Under the pieces are notes generated by a model. It ran no database searches. It was not told the DNA's origin and worked only from the letters and a program-made list of their open reading frames with translations. A program made the translations under genes and the position numbers. Source: Pseudomonas songnenensis (GTDB lineage Bacteria; Pseudomonadota; Gammaproteobacteria; Pseudomonadales; Pseudomonadaceae). From it: a stretch of 64,000 nt of DNA. Shown here piece after piece: positions 30,988 through 41,117 of the stretch. The DNA lies in NCBI RefSeq assembly GCF_003696315.1, contig NZ_RFFN01000005.1, positions 1 to 64,000 of the forward strand. The letters run 5' to 3'. How positions within the stretch are numbered: position 1 is the first letter of the stretch; each line of letters starts with the position of its first letter.

Positions 30988-32106
30988 ATGCGGGACAAGG
31001 TGAGCGGTGCGCGGCGCTGGGTGGTCAAGATCGGCAGTGCGCTGCTGACCGCCGACGGTCGCGGGCTTGATCAGGCTGCGATGGCGGTCTGGGTCGATCA
31101 GATGGTGGCCTTGCGTGAGGCCGGGGTGGAGCTCGTGCTGGTGTCGTCGGGCGCGGTCGCGGCGGGCATGAGTCGTCTCGGCTGGAGTTCTCGGCCGAAA
31201 GCTGTGCATGAGCTGCAGGCGGCTGCCGCGGTCGGGCAGATGGGGCTGATTCGCGCCTGGGAATCCAGCTTTGCTCGCTGCGATCAGCAGACGGCGCAAA
31301 TTCTCGTCACCCACGACGATCTCTCGGACCGCAAGCGCTACCTCAATGCGCGCAGCACCTTGCGCACGCTCATTGATCTCGGTGTGGTGCCGGTCATCAA
31401 CGAGAACGACACAGTGGTTACCGACGAGATCCGCTTCGGTGACAACGACACGCTTGGTGCGCTGGTCGCCAATCTCGTCGAGGCTGATCTGCTGGTCATC
31501 CTGACCGACCGGGATGGCATGTTCGATGCCGATCCTCGTTTCAATCCTGAGGCCAATCTCATCAGTGAGGCGCGTGCTGACGACCCTGCGCTGGATGCGG
31601 TGGCTGGCGGCACGGGTGGTGCACTGGGGCGCGGCGGTATGCAGACCAAGCTGCGCGCTGCGCGCCTTGCGGCGCGTTCCGGCGCGCATACGGTGATTGT
31701 TGGTGGTCGTATCGAGCAGGTGCTGGCGCGCCTCAAGGCGGGCGAGCGCCTGGGTACGCTGCTGGCGCCGGAGTGCAGTCGGCATGCGGCTCGCAAGCAG
31801 TGGCTGGCCGGGCATCTGCAAACTCGCGGCACCCTGACGTTGGATGACGGTGCTGTGCATGCCTTGCGACAGGGGAATCGCAGTCTGCTTCCTGTCGGAG
31901 TGCGCGCGGTGCAGGGGGCGTTCCGTCGTGGCGAGATGGTGGTTTGTGTCGGGCCGCAGGGAAGTGAAGTGGCGCGCGGTCTGGTGAACTACAGTGCGGC
32001 CGAGGCGCAGCGTATTCTCGGGCGGCCATCCGATGAGATCGAAAAGCTGCTCGGCTACGTCGATGAGCCCGAACTTATTCATCGCGACAACATGATTCTG
32101 GTCTGA
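30988..32106 (+). CDS. proB: Glutamate 5-kinase
   Basis: This 372-residue enzyme carries out the first step of proline synthesis, glutamate to glutamyl-5-phosphate. The amino acid kinase domain ([54 protein letters not shown]) is followed by a C-terminal PUA domain ([21 protein letters not shown]). It lies 106 bases after obgE on the same strand, the conserved order in pseudomonads. ProA is not in the window. Confidence 0.95.
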   Translation: MRDKVSGARRWVVKIGSALLTADGRGLDQAAMAVWVDQMVALREAGVELVLVSSGAVAAGMSRLGWSSRPKAVHELQAAAAVGQMGLIRAWESSFARCDQQTAQILVTHDDLSDRKRYLNARSTLRTLIDLGVVPVINENDTVVTDEIRFGDNDTLGALVANLVEADLLVILTDRDGMFDADPRFNPEANLISEARADDPALDAVAGGTGGALGRGGMQTKLRAARLAARSGAHTVIVGGRIEQVLARLKAGERLGTLLAPECSRHAARKQWLAGHLQTRGTLTLDDGAVHALRQGNRSLLPVGVRAVQGAFRRGEMVVCVGPQGSEVARGLVNYSAAEAQRILGRPSDEIEKLLGYVDEPELIHRDNMILV

Positions 32107-32114
32107 GGTTTTCC

Positions 32115-32579
32115 ATGCGCTTGGCGATTGCGGCACTGATGGTGGGGTTGGCTCTGCCGGGTCTGACGGTTGCCGAGGAGATCGGTGCGGTCGACACGGT
32201 GTTCAAGTGGCTCGGGCCGAATCACAGGATCGTCGTCGAGGCATTCGATGATCCCATGGTCGATGGCGTGACCTGCTATCTGTCGCGGGCCAAGACTGGT
32301 GGAATCAAAGGTGGCTTGGGGCTGGCGGAGGATCGCGCGGAGGCCTCCATCGCCTGTCGTCAGGTCGGCCCGATCCGTATCAAGGGCAAGCTCAAGGATG
32401 GCGATGTGGTGTTCAAGGAGCGTACTTCGCTGGTGTTCAAGACCATGCAGGTGGTGCGCTTCTTTGATGAGTCGCGCAATGCGCTGGTCTATCTCGTGTA
32501 CAGCGATCGCGTCATCGAAGGGAGTCCGCAGAATGCGGTGACGGCGATTCCGATCCTGCCCTGGCCGGTGACGCAATAA
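32115..32579 (+). CDS. creA: CreA family protein
   Basis: This 154-residue periplasmic protein has a short signal peptide ending VAE. Core stretches are [31 protein letters not shown] and [12 protein letters not shown](F)[10 protein letters not shown], typical of CreA. The function is unknown. It starts eight bases after proB and probably shares its transcript. A strong terminator follows. Confidence 0.88.
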   Translation: MRLAIAALMVGLALPGLTVAEEIGAVDTVFKWLGPNHRIVVEAFDDPMVDGVTCYLSRAKTGGIKGGLGLAEDRAEASIACRQVGPIRIKGKLKDGDVVFKERTSLVFKTMQVVRFFDESRNALVYLVYSDRVIEGSPQNAVTAIPILPWPVTQ

Positions 32580-32624
32580 TCGCAGTCGTCTCGTTTCGTC
32601 GGGATGGGGCATAAAAGCAGGCAC

Positions 32625-32653
32625 AAAAAAACCGGCGCTAGGCCGGTTTTTTT
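32625..32653. terminator. Terminator between creA and rpsT
   Basis: A-run, AACCGGC, GCTAG, GCCGGTT and an 8-T run. It works for creA (+) and, by its A-run, for rpsT (-). Confidence 0.88.
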
Positions 32654-32668
32654 TACAAGAACCTGCAG

Positions 32669-32947
32669 TTAGGCTGCAGCAGCTTCGCCGAGGGCCTTGA
32701 TGTGGCCGTTCAGGCGGCTCTTGTGACGAGCAGCTTTGTTCTTGTGGATGATGCCTTTGTCGGCCATGCGGTCAATGACCGGCACAGCTGCGGTGTAGGC
32801 TGTGCGAGCCTTGTCCAGGTCTTTGGCGTCGATGGCCTTGACCACATTCTTGATGTAGGTACGAACCATGGAGCGCAAGCTGGCATTGTGGCTGCGACGC
32901 TTCTCAGCCTGAATTGCGCGTTTTTTGGCGGAAGGGCTGTTGGCCAC
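32669..32947 (-). CDS. rpsT: 30S ribosomal protein S20
   Basis: This 92-residue small-subunit protein reads [20 protein letters not shown] after the start. The start is GTG 32947 with GAGGAG seven bases before. An ATG at 32980 would give an atypical N-terminus and place the RBS inside the gene. A non-ATG start is common for rpsT and belongs to its autoregulation in E. coli. It is divergent from murJ. Confidence 0.95.
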   Translation of the reverse strand: MANSPSAKKRAIQAEKRRSHNASLRSMVRTYIKNVVKAIDAKDLDKARTAYTAAVPVIDRMADKGIIHKNKAARHKSRLNGHIKALGEAAAA

Positions 32948-33169
32948 CGTCGAACTCCTCGAAAACTTGGGGGATTGCAAAGCAAATAAGGCCGCGAATC
33001 ATGCCGACACGCCGGGCGCTTGTCAAGCCCGGTCGAATGGCGTGAGAAGCTGGTCGGACAGAAGGGCTGCGGCTAAACTCGCCGCCTCTTTTCGTGTCGT
33101 AACTGGCCATCGATCCGGCCGGCGCTGTGCGCACGGTCGATCAATCTCGCTGCAATTCTAGGAAGACAA

Positions 33170-34717
33170 ATGTCCGAAAAAACCGGCAAGGGCGGATTGT
33201 TGCGTTCCAGCGCCGTGGTCAGTGTCATGACCCTGCTGTCACGCGTGCTGGGCATGGTACGCGATATGGTCGTCGCCAGCTACTTCGGTTCAGGCGCTGC
33301 AGCCGACGCGTTCTTCATTGCGTTCAAGATTCCCAACTTCCTGCGTCGGCTTTTTGCTGAAGGCGCTTTTGCCCAGGCGTTCGTGCCGGTGCTGTCGGAA
33401 TATCGCACCAAGCGCACGCTGGCCGACGTCAAGCAGCTGGTGGATCGCACCGCCGGCATGCTCGGGCTCATCCTTGCCGGTCTGACCGCGCTGGGCGTGC
33501 TGTTCGCGCCCTATGTGGTGATGGTCTTCGCGCCAGGCTTTCATGACGATCCGGCGAAGATGCAGCTGGCTGGCGAGCTGCTGCGCATTACCTTTCCCTA
33601 CCTGATGCTGATTTCGCTGACGGCTTTCACCTCGGGGGTGCTGAACAGCTACGGCTATTTCGCGGTGCCCGGCTTCACGCCTGTGCTGCTCAATGTCTGC
33701 ATGATCATGTCGGCGGTGTTCCTGACCCCGTATTTCGATCAGCCGATCATGGCGCTGGCCTGGGGTGTGTTCATCGCTGGCTTCGCCCAGTTGGCCTTCC
33801 AGCTGCCGTACGTTGCCAAGCTCGGCCTGTTGCCCCGGCCAAGGGTCAAGCGGGGTGATGAGGGGGTGCGGCGTATCATGCTGCTCATGGTGCCGGCGCT
33901 GTTCGGTGTCTCGGTCAGTCAGATCAATCTGCTGCTCGATACGGTGCTCGCGTCCTTCCTGCAGACCGGCAGCGTCTCCTGGTTGTACTACGCCGACCGC
34001 CTGTCCGAGTTGCCGTTGGGGGCGTTCGGTATCGCGATTGGTACGGTGATCCTGCCGAGCCTGTCGCGTCAGCACGCCGGCGAAGACCCGAAGGCGTTCT
34101 CGGCGACGGTTGATTGGGCGTTGCGCATGGTGCTGCTGGTGGGCGTCCCCGCGGCGCTGGCGCTGGGTATCCTCGCCGAGCCTATGATCGCCAGCCTGTT
34201 TTACTACGGCGCCATGAGCGAAGAAGCGGTGGTTCAGTCGGCACGGGCCCTGCAGGCTTACTCGCTGGGCGTGCTGGCGTTCATGCTGATCAAGGTGCTG
34301 GCGCCGGGCTTCTTCGCGCGTCAGGACCTCAAGACTCCGGTGCGCGTCGCGGTCATTTGCATGGTCGCAAACATGGTGATGAACCTGATTCTGATCTGGC
34401 CGTTGCAGCACGTGGGATTGGCATTGGCTACGTCGTTATCCTCGATGCTCAACGCGGTGCTGTTGTTCTGGGGCTTGTACAAGGTCGGGGTCTATCGCCC
34501 GGCGCCTGGCTGGTGGCCGTTCGGGTTGCGCCTGGCGGCTGCCTGCGCAGCAATGGTGGCGGTGGTCTGGTGGCTCAATGTGCCGGCACAAGAGTGGTTT
34601 GCCTGGGGTTGGCAGCAGCGGGCGCTGCGGTTGGGGATTCTCGTTGGCGCAGGGTTGGCGGCATTTGCCGGTGGGCTGCTGCTGACGGGGCTACGGCCGC
34701 GGCATTTGCGGCATTGA
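33170..34717 (+). CDS. murJ: Lipid II flippase MurJ
   Basis: This 515-residue polytopic membrane protein of the MOP superfamily has about 14 helices and flips lipid II for peptidoglycan synthesis. The MurJ start is plain: SSAVVSVMTLLSRVLGMVRDMVVASYFG, then DAFFIAFKIPNFLRRLFAEGAF. ATG 33170 follows GGAAGAC. It is followed by ribF, the conserved pseudomonad order. Confidence 0.95.
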   Translation: MSEKTGKGGLLRSSAVVSVMTLLSRVLGMVRDMVVASYFGSGAAADAFFIAFKIPNFLRRLFAEGAFAQAFVPVLSEYRTKRTLADVKQLVDRTAGMLGLILAGLTALGVLFAPYVVMVFAPGFHDDPAKMQLAGELLRITFPYLMLISLTAFTSGVLNSYGYFAVPGFTPVLLNVCMIMSAVFLTPYFDQPIMALAWGVFIAGFAQLAFQLPYVAKLGLLPRPRVKRGDEGVRRIMLLMVPALFGVSVSQINLLLDTVLASFLQTGSVSWLYYADRLSELPLGAFGIAIGTVILPSLSRQHAGEDPKAFSATVDWALRMVLLVGVPAALALGILAEPMIASLFYYGAMSEEAVVQSARALQAYSLGVLAFMLIKVLAPGFFARQDLKTPVRVAVICMVANMVMNLILIWPLQHVGLALATSLSSMLNAVLLFWGLYKVGVYRPAPGWWPFGLRLAAACAAMVAVVWWLNVPAQEWFAWGWQQRALRLGILVGAGLAAFAGGLLLTGLRPRHLRH

Positions 34718-34767
34718 TCGACGATTCACGGGCGGCGCAAACCTGTCCGGGATGCTCGGCACATGCG

Positions 34768-34773
34768 TATAAT
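34768..34773 (+). promoter_or_regulatory. -10 element for ribF-ileS-lspA
   Basis: A perfect TATAAT stands 28 bases before the ribF start. No convincing -35 is seen at 16-18 bases, so this may be weak or activator-dependent. Confidence 0.45.
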
Positions 34774-34801
34774 CGGCCACTTTTCAAGCAAGAAGTGCGG
34801 T

Positions 34802-35752
34802 ATGCAGCTGGTTCGAGGCCTTCACAATCTGCGACCCCGGCATCGGGGTTGCGTCGCCACCATCGGCAATTTCGACGGCGTGCACCGGGGGCATCAGGCC
34901 ATCCTGGCGCGGCTGCGCGAGCGTGCTGCCGAATTGGGGCTGCCCAGCTGCGTAGTGATCTTCGAGCCGCAGCCGCGCGAGTTCTTCTCGCCGGACAAGG
35001 CGCCGGCACGCCTGACCCGTTTACGTGAAAAGCTGCAGCTGCTGAGCGAGCAGGGCGTCGATCTGGTGCTGTGTCTGGCGTTCAATCGCCGCCTGCGTGA
35101 GCTGAGCGCCGCCGAGTTCGTCCATGCCACGCTGGTTGAAGGTCTGGGCGTACAGCACCTGGAGGTGGGTGACGATTTCCGTTTCGGTTGCGACCGCGCC
35201 GGCGATTTCGACTTCCTGCTCAAGGCCGGCGCGGCCGAAGGCTTCTCGGTCGAGGCCGCGACCACCATCGAGGTGGATGGCGAGCGGGTCAGCAGTACGC
35301 GGCTGCGCCAGGTGCTGGCAGAGGGTGATCTGGCCTGCGCCGAGGCGCTGCTCGGCAGGCCGTTCGGTATCACCGGTCGGGTCATGCATGGGCAAAAGCT
35401 AGGTCGCCAGCTCGGCGCACCGACTGCCAACGTGCAGCTCAAGCGCCGCAACACGCCGCTGAGCGGCGTGTTCCTGGTCAGTCTCGAGTTGGACGGCAAG
35501 TCTCTCGCCGGTGTCGCCAACATCGGCATGCGGCCCACGGTCGAGAGTGATGGTAAACCACACCTGGAAGTGCATCTGCTCGACTATCAGGGCGACCTGT
35601 ACGGGCGTCTGGTGCAGGTCACCTTTCATCGCAAGCTGCGCGACGAGCAGCGTTTCGCCTCGCTGGAGGCGCTCAAGACGGCGATTGATGCCGACATCGC
35701 CGCTGCCCGTGATTACTGGCGGGCTTCACCCCTTATGACGAGTCAGGACTGA
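34802..35752 (+). CDS. ribF: Bifunctional riboflavin kinase / FAD synthetase
   Basis: This 316-residue enzyme makes FMN from riboflavin and FAD from FMN. The N-terminal adenylyltransferase domain has [16 protein letters not shown]; the kinase domain has [13 protein letters not shown] and later [13 protein letters not shown] 34802 is taken, since the upstream part of the frame runs through the promoter. ileS starts one base after its stop. Confidence 0.95.
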   Translation: MQLVRGLHNLRPRHRGCVATIGNFDGVHRGHQAILARLRERAAELGLPSCVVIFEPQPREFFSPDKAPARLTRLREKLQLLSEQGVDLVLCLAFNRRLRELSAAEFVHATLVEGLGVQHLEVGDDFRFGCDRAGDFDFLLKAGAAEGFSVEAATTIEVDGERVSSTRLRQVLAEGDLACAEALLGRPFGITGRVMHGQKLGRQLGAPTANVQLKRRNTPLSGVFLVSLELDGKSLAGVANIGMRPTVESDGKPHLEVHLLDYQGDLYGRLVQVTFHRKLRDEQRFASLEALKTAIDADIAAARDYWRASPLMTSQD

Positions 35753-35753
35753 A

Positions 35754-38585
35754 ATGACCGATTACAAAGCGACCCTCAATCTGCCGTCCACGGCATTTCC
35801 GATGAAGGCCGGTCTGCCACAGCGCGAGCCGGAGATTCTGCAGCGCTGGAACAGCATTGACCTGTACCGGAAGCTGCGGCAGATCGGCGAAGGTCGCCCG
35901 AAGTTCGTCCTGCACGATGGCCCGCCGTATGCCAACGGCAACATTCACATTGGCCACGCGGTGAACAAGGTGATCAAGGACATGATCGTCCGCTCGCGCA
36001 CCCTGGCCGGTTTCGACGCGCCCTATGTGCCGGGCTGGGACTGCCACGGCCTGCCGATCGAGCACAAGGTCGAGACTACCTTCGGCAAGAACCAGCCGGC
36101 TGATCTGACCCGCGAGCGCTGCCGTGCCTACGCGGCCGAACAGATCGAAGGGCAGAAGGCCGACTTCATCCGCCTCGGCGTCCTGGGCGACTGGGACAAC
36201 CCGTACAAGACCATGGACTTCGCCAACGAAGCTGGCGAGATTCGCGCCTTGGCCAAGCTGGTCGAGGGTGGCTTCGTCTTCAAGGGCCTGAAGCCGGTGA
36301 ACTGGTGCTTCGACTGCGGTTCGGCGCTGGCCGAAGCGGAAGTCGAGTATCAGGACAAGAAATCCGATGCCATCGACGTCGCCTTCGCGGTCGAGGATGC
36401 CGACAAGCTGGCTGCTGCGTTCGGTCTGCCCAATCTGGCCAAGCCTGCCAGCATCGTGATCTGGACCACCACGCCCTGGACCATTCCGGCCAACCAGGCG
36501 CTGAACGTGCATCCCGAGTTCGTCTATGCGCTGGTCGACACCGGCGAGCGTCTGCTGGTGCTGGCCGAGGAGCTGGTGGAGTCCTGTCTGCAGCGCTACG
36601 GCCTGGCCGGTGAAATCATCGCCCGTTGCGAAGGCAAGGCGCTGGAGCTGATCCGCTTCCGCCATCCGTTCTACGAGCGCTTCGCCCCGGTCTACCTGGC
36701 CGACTATGTGGAAACCGGCGCTGGCACCGGTATCGTCCATTCTGCGCCGGCCTACGGCGAGGACGACTTCCGTTCCTGCAAACACTACGGCATGGAGAAT
36801 GACGACATTCTCGGCCCGGTGCAGAGCAACGGTGTCTATGTCTCCGACCTGCCGTTCTTTGGTGGCCAGTTCATCTGGAAGGCCAACCCGGCGATCGTCG
36901 AGAAGCTCGCCGAGGTTGGCGCGCTGCTCAAGCATGAGTCGATCCAGCACAGCTACATGCACTGCTGGCGGCACAAGACGCCGCTGATCTACCGCGCCAC
37001 GGCGCAGTGGTTCGTCGGCATGGACAAGGTCGCCCACGACGGCAGTTCGCTGCGCCGCCGTGCGCTGGACGCCATCGAGCAGACCGAATTCGTCCCGGGC
37101 TGGGGGCAGGCGCGCCTGCACGGCATGATCGCCGGACGTCCGGACTGGTGTATCTCGCGCCAGCGGACCTGGGGTGTGCCGATTCCGTTCTTCCTGCACA
37201 AGGAAAGCGGCGAGCTGCACCCGCGTACTGTCGAGCTGATGGAGCAGGTGGCCCTGCGTGTGGAACAGGGCGGTATCGAGGCCTGGTCGAAGCTGGACGC
37301 GGCTGAGTTGCTCGGCGAGGAAGCGGCGCAGTACGAGAAGATCACTGACACTCTGGACGTCTGGTTCGATTCCGGCACCACCCATTGGCATGTGATGCGC
37401 GGATCTCACCCCATGGGCCACGAAAGCGGCCCGCGTGCCGACCTCTATCTGGAAGGCTCCGACCAGCATCGCGGCTGGTTCCATTCTTCGCTGCTGACCG
37501 GCGCGGCCATCGACGGTCATGCGCCGTACAAGGGCCTGCTGACCCACGGCTTCACCGTGGACGAGAACGGCCGCAAGATGTCCAAGTCGCTGGGCAACGT
37601 GATCGCGCCGCAGGAAATCACCGACAGCATGGGCGCCGACATCCTGCGCCTGTGGGTTTCGGCCACCGACTATTCCGGCGAGATGGCGGTATCCAAGCAG
37701 ATCCTGCAGCGCAGCGCCGATGCCTACCGGCGTATCCGCAACACCGCGCGCTTCCTGCTCTCGAACCTCGACGGCTTCGATCCGGCGCAGCACATGGTGC
37801 CAAATGATCAGCTGATCGCGCTGGATCGCTGGGCCATCGATCGTGCGCTGCTGCTGCAGCGCGAGATCGAGGAGGCTTACACCACCTACCGTTTCTGGAA
37901 TGTTTACCAGAAGGTGCACAACTTCTGCGTGCAGGAGCTGGGCGGCTTCTATCTGGACATCATCAAGGACCGCCAGTACACCACCGGCGCCGACAGTCTG
38001 CCGCGGCGTTCCTGCCAGACTGCGCTGTACCACATTGCCGAGGCGCTGGTGCGCTGGATCGCACCGATCCTGGCGTTCACCGCCGAAGAGATCTGGCAGT
38101 ACCTGCCGGGCGAGCGCAACGAGTCGGTGATGCTCAATACCTGGTACACGGGCTTGGCCGAGCTGCCGCAGGATGCCGGGCTGGATCGCGCCTTCTGGGA
38201 CAAGGTCATGGCAGTCAAGACCGCGGTGAACAAGGAGCTGGAAAACCAGCGGGCGGCGAAAACCATTGGCGGCAACCTGCAGGCGGAAGTCACGCTGTAT
38301 GCAGAAGACGCGCTGGCTGGGGAATTGGCCAAGCTGGGTAACGAGCTGCGTTTCGTGCTGATCACCTCTGCTGTCGATATCGCTCCGCTGGCTCAGGCGC
38401 CAGCCGAGGCTGTGGAGAGCGAATTGGCCGGCCTCAAGCTGGTGGTAAAGAAGACCGAACACAGCAAGTGCGGGCGTTGCTGGCATCACCTCCCGGATGT
38501 CGGTGCTCATGCCGAGCATCCGGAGATCTGCGGTCGCTGCGTGGAGAATATCGAAGGCGCTGGTGAGGTTCGTCACTATGCGTGA
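35754..38585 (+). CDS. ileS: Isoleucyl-tRNA synthetase
   Basis: This 943-residue class I synthetase has the HIGH motif as [12 protein letters not shown] and the KMSKS motif as [10 protein letters not shown]. The editing domain ([16 protein letters not shown]) lies between them. The C-terminal zinc finger is seen as CGRCWHHL ... CGRC. It is directly followed by lspA, and coupled to ribF. The Zn-finger type (IleRS1) is the usual mupirocin-sensitive bacterial form. Confidence 0.97.
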   Translation: MTDYKATLNLPSTAFPMKAGLPQREPEILQRWNSIDLYRKLRQIGEGRPKFVLHDGPPYANGNIHIGHAVNKVIKDMIVRSRTLAGFDAPYVPGWDCHGLPIEHKVETTFGKNQPADLTRERCRAYAAEQIEGQKADFIRLGVLGDWDNPYKTMDFANEAGEIRALAKLVEGGFVFKGLKPVNWCFDCGSALAEAEVEYQDKKSDAIDVAFAVEDADKLAAAFGLPNLAKPASIVIWTTTPWTIPANQALNVHPEFVYALVDTGERLLVLAEELVESCLQRYGLAGEIIARCEGKALELIRFRHPFYERFAPVYLADYVETGAGTGIVHSAPAYGEDDFRSCKHYGMENDDILGPVQSNGVYVSDLPFFGGQFIWKANPAIVEKLAEVGALLKHESIQHSYMHCWRHKTPLIYRATAQWFVGMDKVAHDGSSLRRRALDAIEQTEFVPGWGQARLHGMIAGRPDWCISRQRTWGVPIPFFLHKESGELHPRTVELMEQVALRVEQGGIEAWSKLDAAELLGEEAAQYEKITDTLDVWFDSGTTHWHVMRGSHPMGHESGPRADLYLEGSDQHRGWFHSSLLTGAAIDGHAPYKGLLTHGFTVDENGRKMSKSLGNVIAPQEITDSMGADILRLWVSATDYSGEMAVSKQILQRSADAYRRIRNTARFLLSNLDGFDPAQHMVPNDQLIALDRWAIDRALLLQREIEEAYTTYRFWNVYQKVHNFCVQELGGFYLDIIKDRQYTTGADSLPRRSCQTALYHIAEALVRWIAPILAFTAEEIWQYLPGERNESVMLNTWYTGLAELPQDAGLDRAFWDKVMAVKTAVNKELENQRAAKTIGGNLQAEVTLYAEDALAGELAKLGNELRFVLITSAVDIAPLAQAPAEAVESELAGLKLVVKKTEHSKCGRCWHHLPDVGAHAEHPEICGRCVENIEGAGEVRHYA

Positions 38586-38621
38586 TATGCAGCGGACGAT
38601 CAGTGCGCCGGAGACTGGGCA

Positions 38622-39125
38622 ATGAGTGCGCGTTTCGGCAGGCTCGCCTGGCTGTGGCTCAGTGTGCTGGTGATCGTCCTTGATCAAGCCACCAAGCATT
38701 ACTTCGAAGCCAATTTCAGCCTGTACCAGAAAGTCGACGTGATCCCGGGCTATTTCGCCTGGACGCTCGCCTATAACACCGGTGCGGCGTTCAGCTTCCT
38801 CGCTGATCACGGTGGCTGGCAGCGCTGGTTGTTTGCCGTGATCGCGATTGGCGTCAGCGCTGTTCTGGTGGTCTGGCTTAAGCGTCTAAAGCCGAACGAA
38901 ACCTGGCTGGCCGTCGCGCTGGCGCTGGTTCTGGGCGGCGCGATTGGCAATCTCTACGACCGAGTGGTGCTGGGCCATGTGGTCGATTTCATCCTGGTGC
39001 ATTGGCAGAATCGCTGGTATTTCCCCGCGTTCAATATCGCCGATAGCGCCATCACCGTCGGTGCCGTGATGCTGGCGCTGGACATGTTCAAGAGCAACAA
39101 GACCGGAGAAGCTGCACATGACTGA
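38622..39125 (+). CDS. lspA: Lipoprotein signal peptidase
   Basis: This 167-residue inner-membrane aspartic protease cleaves prolipoproteins. It has four helices. The conserved motifs are NTGAAFSFLADHGGWQRW, GAIGNLYDRV (first catalytic Asp) and FNIADSAITVGA (second Asp). Its end overlaps fkpB by eight bases. Lipoproteins such as those at 2.7 and 56 kb are its expected clients. Confidence 0.96.
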   Translation: MSARFGRLAWLWLSVLVIVLDQATKHYFEANFSLYQKVDVIPGYFAWTLAYNTGAAFSFLADHGGWQRWLFAVIAIGVSAVLVVWLKRLKPNETWLAVALALVLGGAIGNLYDRVVLGHVVDFILVHWQNRWYFPAFNIADSAITVGAVMLALDMFKSNKTGEAAHD

Positions 39126-39555
39126 ACAGCGCATTGGGCCGGACAAGGAAGTCACCCTGCATTTTGCGCTCGGCCTGGAAACGGGTGAGCTGGTCGACAG
39201 CACGTTCGACAAGAAGCCGGCCACTTTCAAGGTGGGCGACGGCAACCTGCTGCCAGGTTTCGAGCAGCAGCTCTACGGGCTGAAGGCCGGTGACAAGCGC
39301 ACCCTGCAGATTGCGCCGGAGCAGGGCTTCGGTCAGGTCAATCCGCAGAACGTGCAGGTCATGCCGCGCAGCCAGTTCGCCGGGATGGAGCTTTCCGAAG
39401 GCTTGATGGTGAGCTTTCAGGATGCGGCCCGCACCGAACTGCCGGGGGTGGTGAAAGCCTTCGATGATAATCAGGTCACCGTCGACTTCAATCACCCCCT
39501 GGCTGGCAAGACCCTGACTTTCGAAGTCGAGATCATCGACGTCAAACCGGCGTAA
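39118..39555 (+). CDS. fkpB: FKBP-type peptidyl-prolyl isomerase FkpB
   Basis: This 145-residue SlpA/FkpB-type isomerase has the FKBP core broken by an IF insert (SlyD-like). [31 protein letters not shown] and the short insert between PEQGFG and MVSFQD show this. There is no histidine-rich metal tail, unlike SlyD. It is translationally coupled to lspA, as in E. coli. Confidence 0.92.
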   Translation: MTEQRIGPDKEVTLHFALGLETGELVDSTFDKKPATFKVGDGNLLPGFEQQLYGLKAGDKRTLQIAPEQGFGQVNPQNVQVMPRSQFAGMELSEGLMVSFQDAARTELPGVVKAFDDNQVTVDFNHPLAGKTLTFEVEIIDVKPA

Positions 39556-39673
39556 CCGGCTGGCAGCTGGCGGAGCATTCGCTTCCGCCGGCTGGCGAAA
39601 GGGCATCCAAGAATGCCCGCACGTATCGCGTTACACTCTCCCGTCATTAAGCCTTCGCGTGCCGAGACCCATC

Positions 39674-40618
39674 ATGCAAATCAAACTCGCCAACCCTCGC
39701 GGCTTCTGCGCGGGTGTAGATCGCGCCATCGAAATCGTCAACCGCGCCTTGGAAGTCTTCGGTCCTCCGATCTATGTGCGACATGAGGTCGTGCACAACA
39801 AGTTCGTCGTGGAAGACCTGCGTGCCCGCGGTGCGGTCTTCGTCGAGGAGCTGGATCAGGTGCCGGACAACGTCATCGTCATCTTCAGCGCCCATGGCGT
39901 TTCGCAGGCCGTTCGACAGGAAGCCGAGAAACGCGGCCTGAAGGTGTTCGACGCCACCTGTCCGCTGGTGACCAAGGTGCATCTGGAAGTGGCCAAGTAC
40001 AGTCGTGAAGGGCGCGAGTGCATCCTCATCGGCCACCAGGGCCACCCGGAAGTCGAAGGCACCATGGGGCAGTACGACGCGCGCAATGGCGGCGCGATCT
40101 ACTTGGTCGAGGATGAAGAGGACGTCGCCCAGCTGCAGGTGCGCAACCCCGAGGCGCTGGCATTCGTCACCCAGACCACGTTGTCCATGGATGACACCAG
40201 TCGCGTCATCGACGCGCTGCGCAGCAAGTACCCGAGCATCGGTGGTCCACGCAAGGATGACATCTGCTACGCCACGCAGAATCGCCAGGATGCGGTAAAG
40301 CAATTGGCCGATGAATGCGACGTGGTACTGGTGGTCGGCAGCCCCAACAGCTCAAACTCAAACCGTCTGCGTGAGCTGGCAGAGCGCATGAACACCCCGG
40401 CCTATCTGATCGACGGCGCCGAGGACCTCAAGCGCGAATGGTTCGAGAGCGTCGAGCGTATCGGCATCACCGCCGGCGCATCGGCACCTGAGGTGCTGGT
40501 GCGTGGGGTGATCGAACGCCTGAAAGAGTGGGGCGCCAGCGGCATGGCCGAGCTGGAAGGGCGGCCGGAGAACGTGACGTTCTCCATGCCGAAGGAGTTG
40601 CGGGTGAGAGCAATTTGA
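39674..40618 (+). CDS. ispH: 4-hydroxy-3-methylbut-2-enyl diphosphate reductase
   Basis: This 314-residue enzyme is the last step of the MEP pathway, making IPP and DMAPP at a 4Fe-4S cluster. The cluster cysteines stand in [23 protein letters not shown] and [20 protein letters not shown] [11 protein letters not shown] follows. It feeds prenyl precursors to IspB earlier in the window. It ends at a terminator before pilE. Confidence 0.96.
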   Translation: MQIKLANPRGFCAGVDRAIEIVNRALEVFGPPIYVRHEVVHNKFVVEDLRARGAVFVEELDQVPDNVIVIFSAHGVSQAVRQEAEKRGLKVFDATCPLVTKVHLEVAKYSREGRECILIGHQGHPEVEGTMGQYDARNGGAIYLVEDEEDVAQLQVRNPEALAFVTQTTLSMDDTSRVIDALRSKYPSIGGPRKDDICYATQNRQDAVKQLADECDVVLVVGSPNSSNSNRLRELAERMNTPAYLIDGAEDLKREWFESVERIGITAGASAPEVLVRGVIERLKEWGASGMAELEGRPENVTFSMPKELRVRAI

Positions 40619-40629
40619 CAGCCCGCATA

Positions 40630-40660
40630 CGAAAAAGCCCGGTATAGCCGGGCTTTTTCG
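40630..40660. terminator. Bidirectional terminator between ispH and pilE
   Basis: CGAAAAAGCCCGG pairs perfectly with CCGGGCTTTTTCG over a 5-base loop. It ends both ispH and the minor pilin operon. Confidence 0.92.
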
Positions 40661-40670
40661 TTCCATTGGT

Positions 40671-41117
40671 TTAGCGTTTCCAACATTCAGCTTGGGTCAT
40701 TCCCGCCTTCTGTCCCTTCGCGCCGGTGTGAGAAAGCGTCAAGGTTCCACACTTGTCGTTTGCCATGCTTCCTTTCGGCGCCGCCTGCAGAACATATTTA
40801 GACGTAGTGGGATTGCCAGCGGCAAATCCAAGTGTATAAGTCTTGGTTGAACCATCTTTGGGGGCTTCGGTAAATGGCAGAGCCGGTGCGCTGCCGTCGG
40901 CTTTGACATACTTGCCGTTGGCTGTGTAATAGCGCTCCATAAAGTGCCCAAGCTCCATTAGTGCCGTTTCAGCATCGGCGCGCTTAGCGCTACGGACATA
41001 CTCCTGATAGCTGGGGTAGGCAATGGCCGCGATGATGCCGATGATCGCTACCACGATCATCAGCTCAATCAGAGTGAAACCTCTATTCAATATCCGGTCA
41101 GCTCGAAAAGTTTTCAA
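40671..41117 (-). CDS. pilE: Minor pilin PilE
   Basis: This 148-residue type IV minor pilin has the prepilin site RG^[27 protein letters not shown] and Glu5. Two cysteines near the C-terminus (KCGTL, ECWKR) make the D-loop. The only start with an RBS is TTG 41117 (AGGAAC seven bases before). It overlaps the pilY1 stop as TTGA. It is the last gene of the minor pilin operon; PilY2, which lies between pilY1 and pilE in P. aeruginosa, is absent. Confidence 0.88.
   Translation of the reverse strand: MKTFRADRILNRGFTLIELMIVVAIIGIIAAIAYPSYQEYVRSAKRADAETALMELGHFMERYYTANGKYVKADGSAPALPFTEAPKDGSTKTYTLGFAAGNPTTSKYVLQAAPKGSMANDKCGTLTLSHTGAKGQKAGMTQAECWKR

Noticed and set aside
35733..38810. 1,025-residue open frame antisense to ileS
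   Set aside because: It is an exact shadow of the G/C-third-position coding strand, with no RBS or domain. ileS is certain.
39601..39618. GGGCAT/ATGCCC hairpin as fkpB terminator
   Set aside because: Only a 6-bp stem with no T-run; too weak to list.
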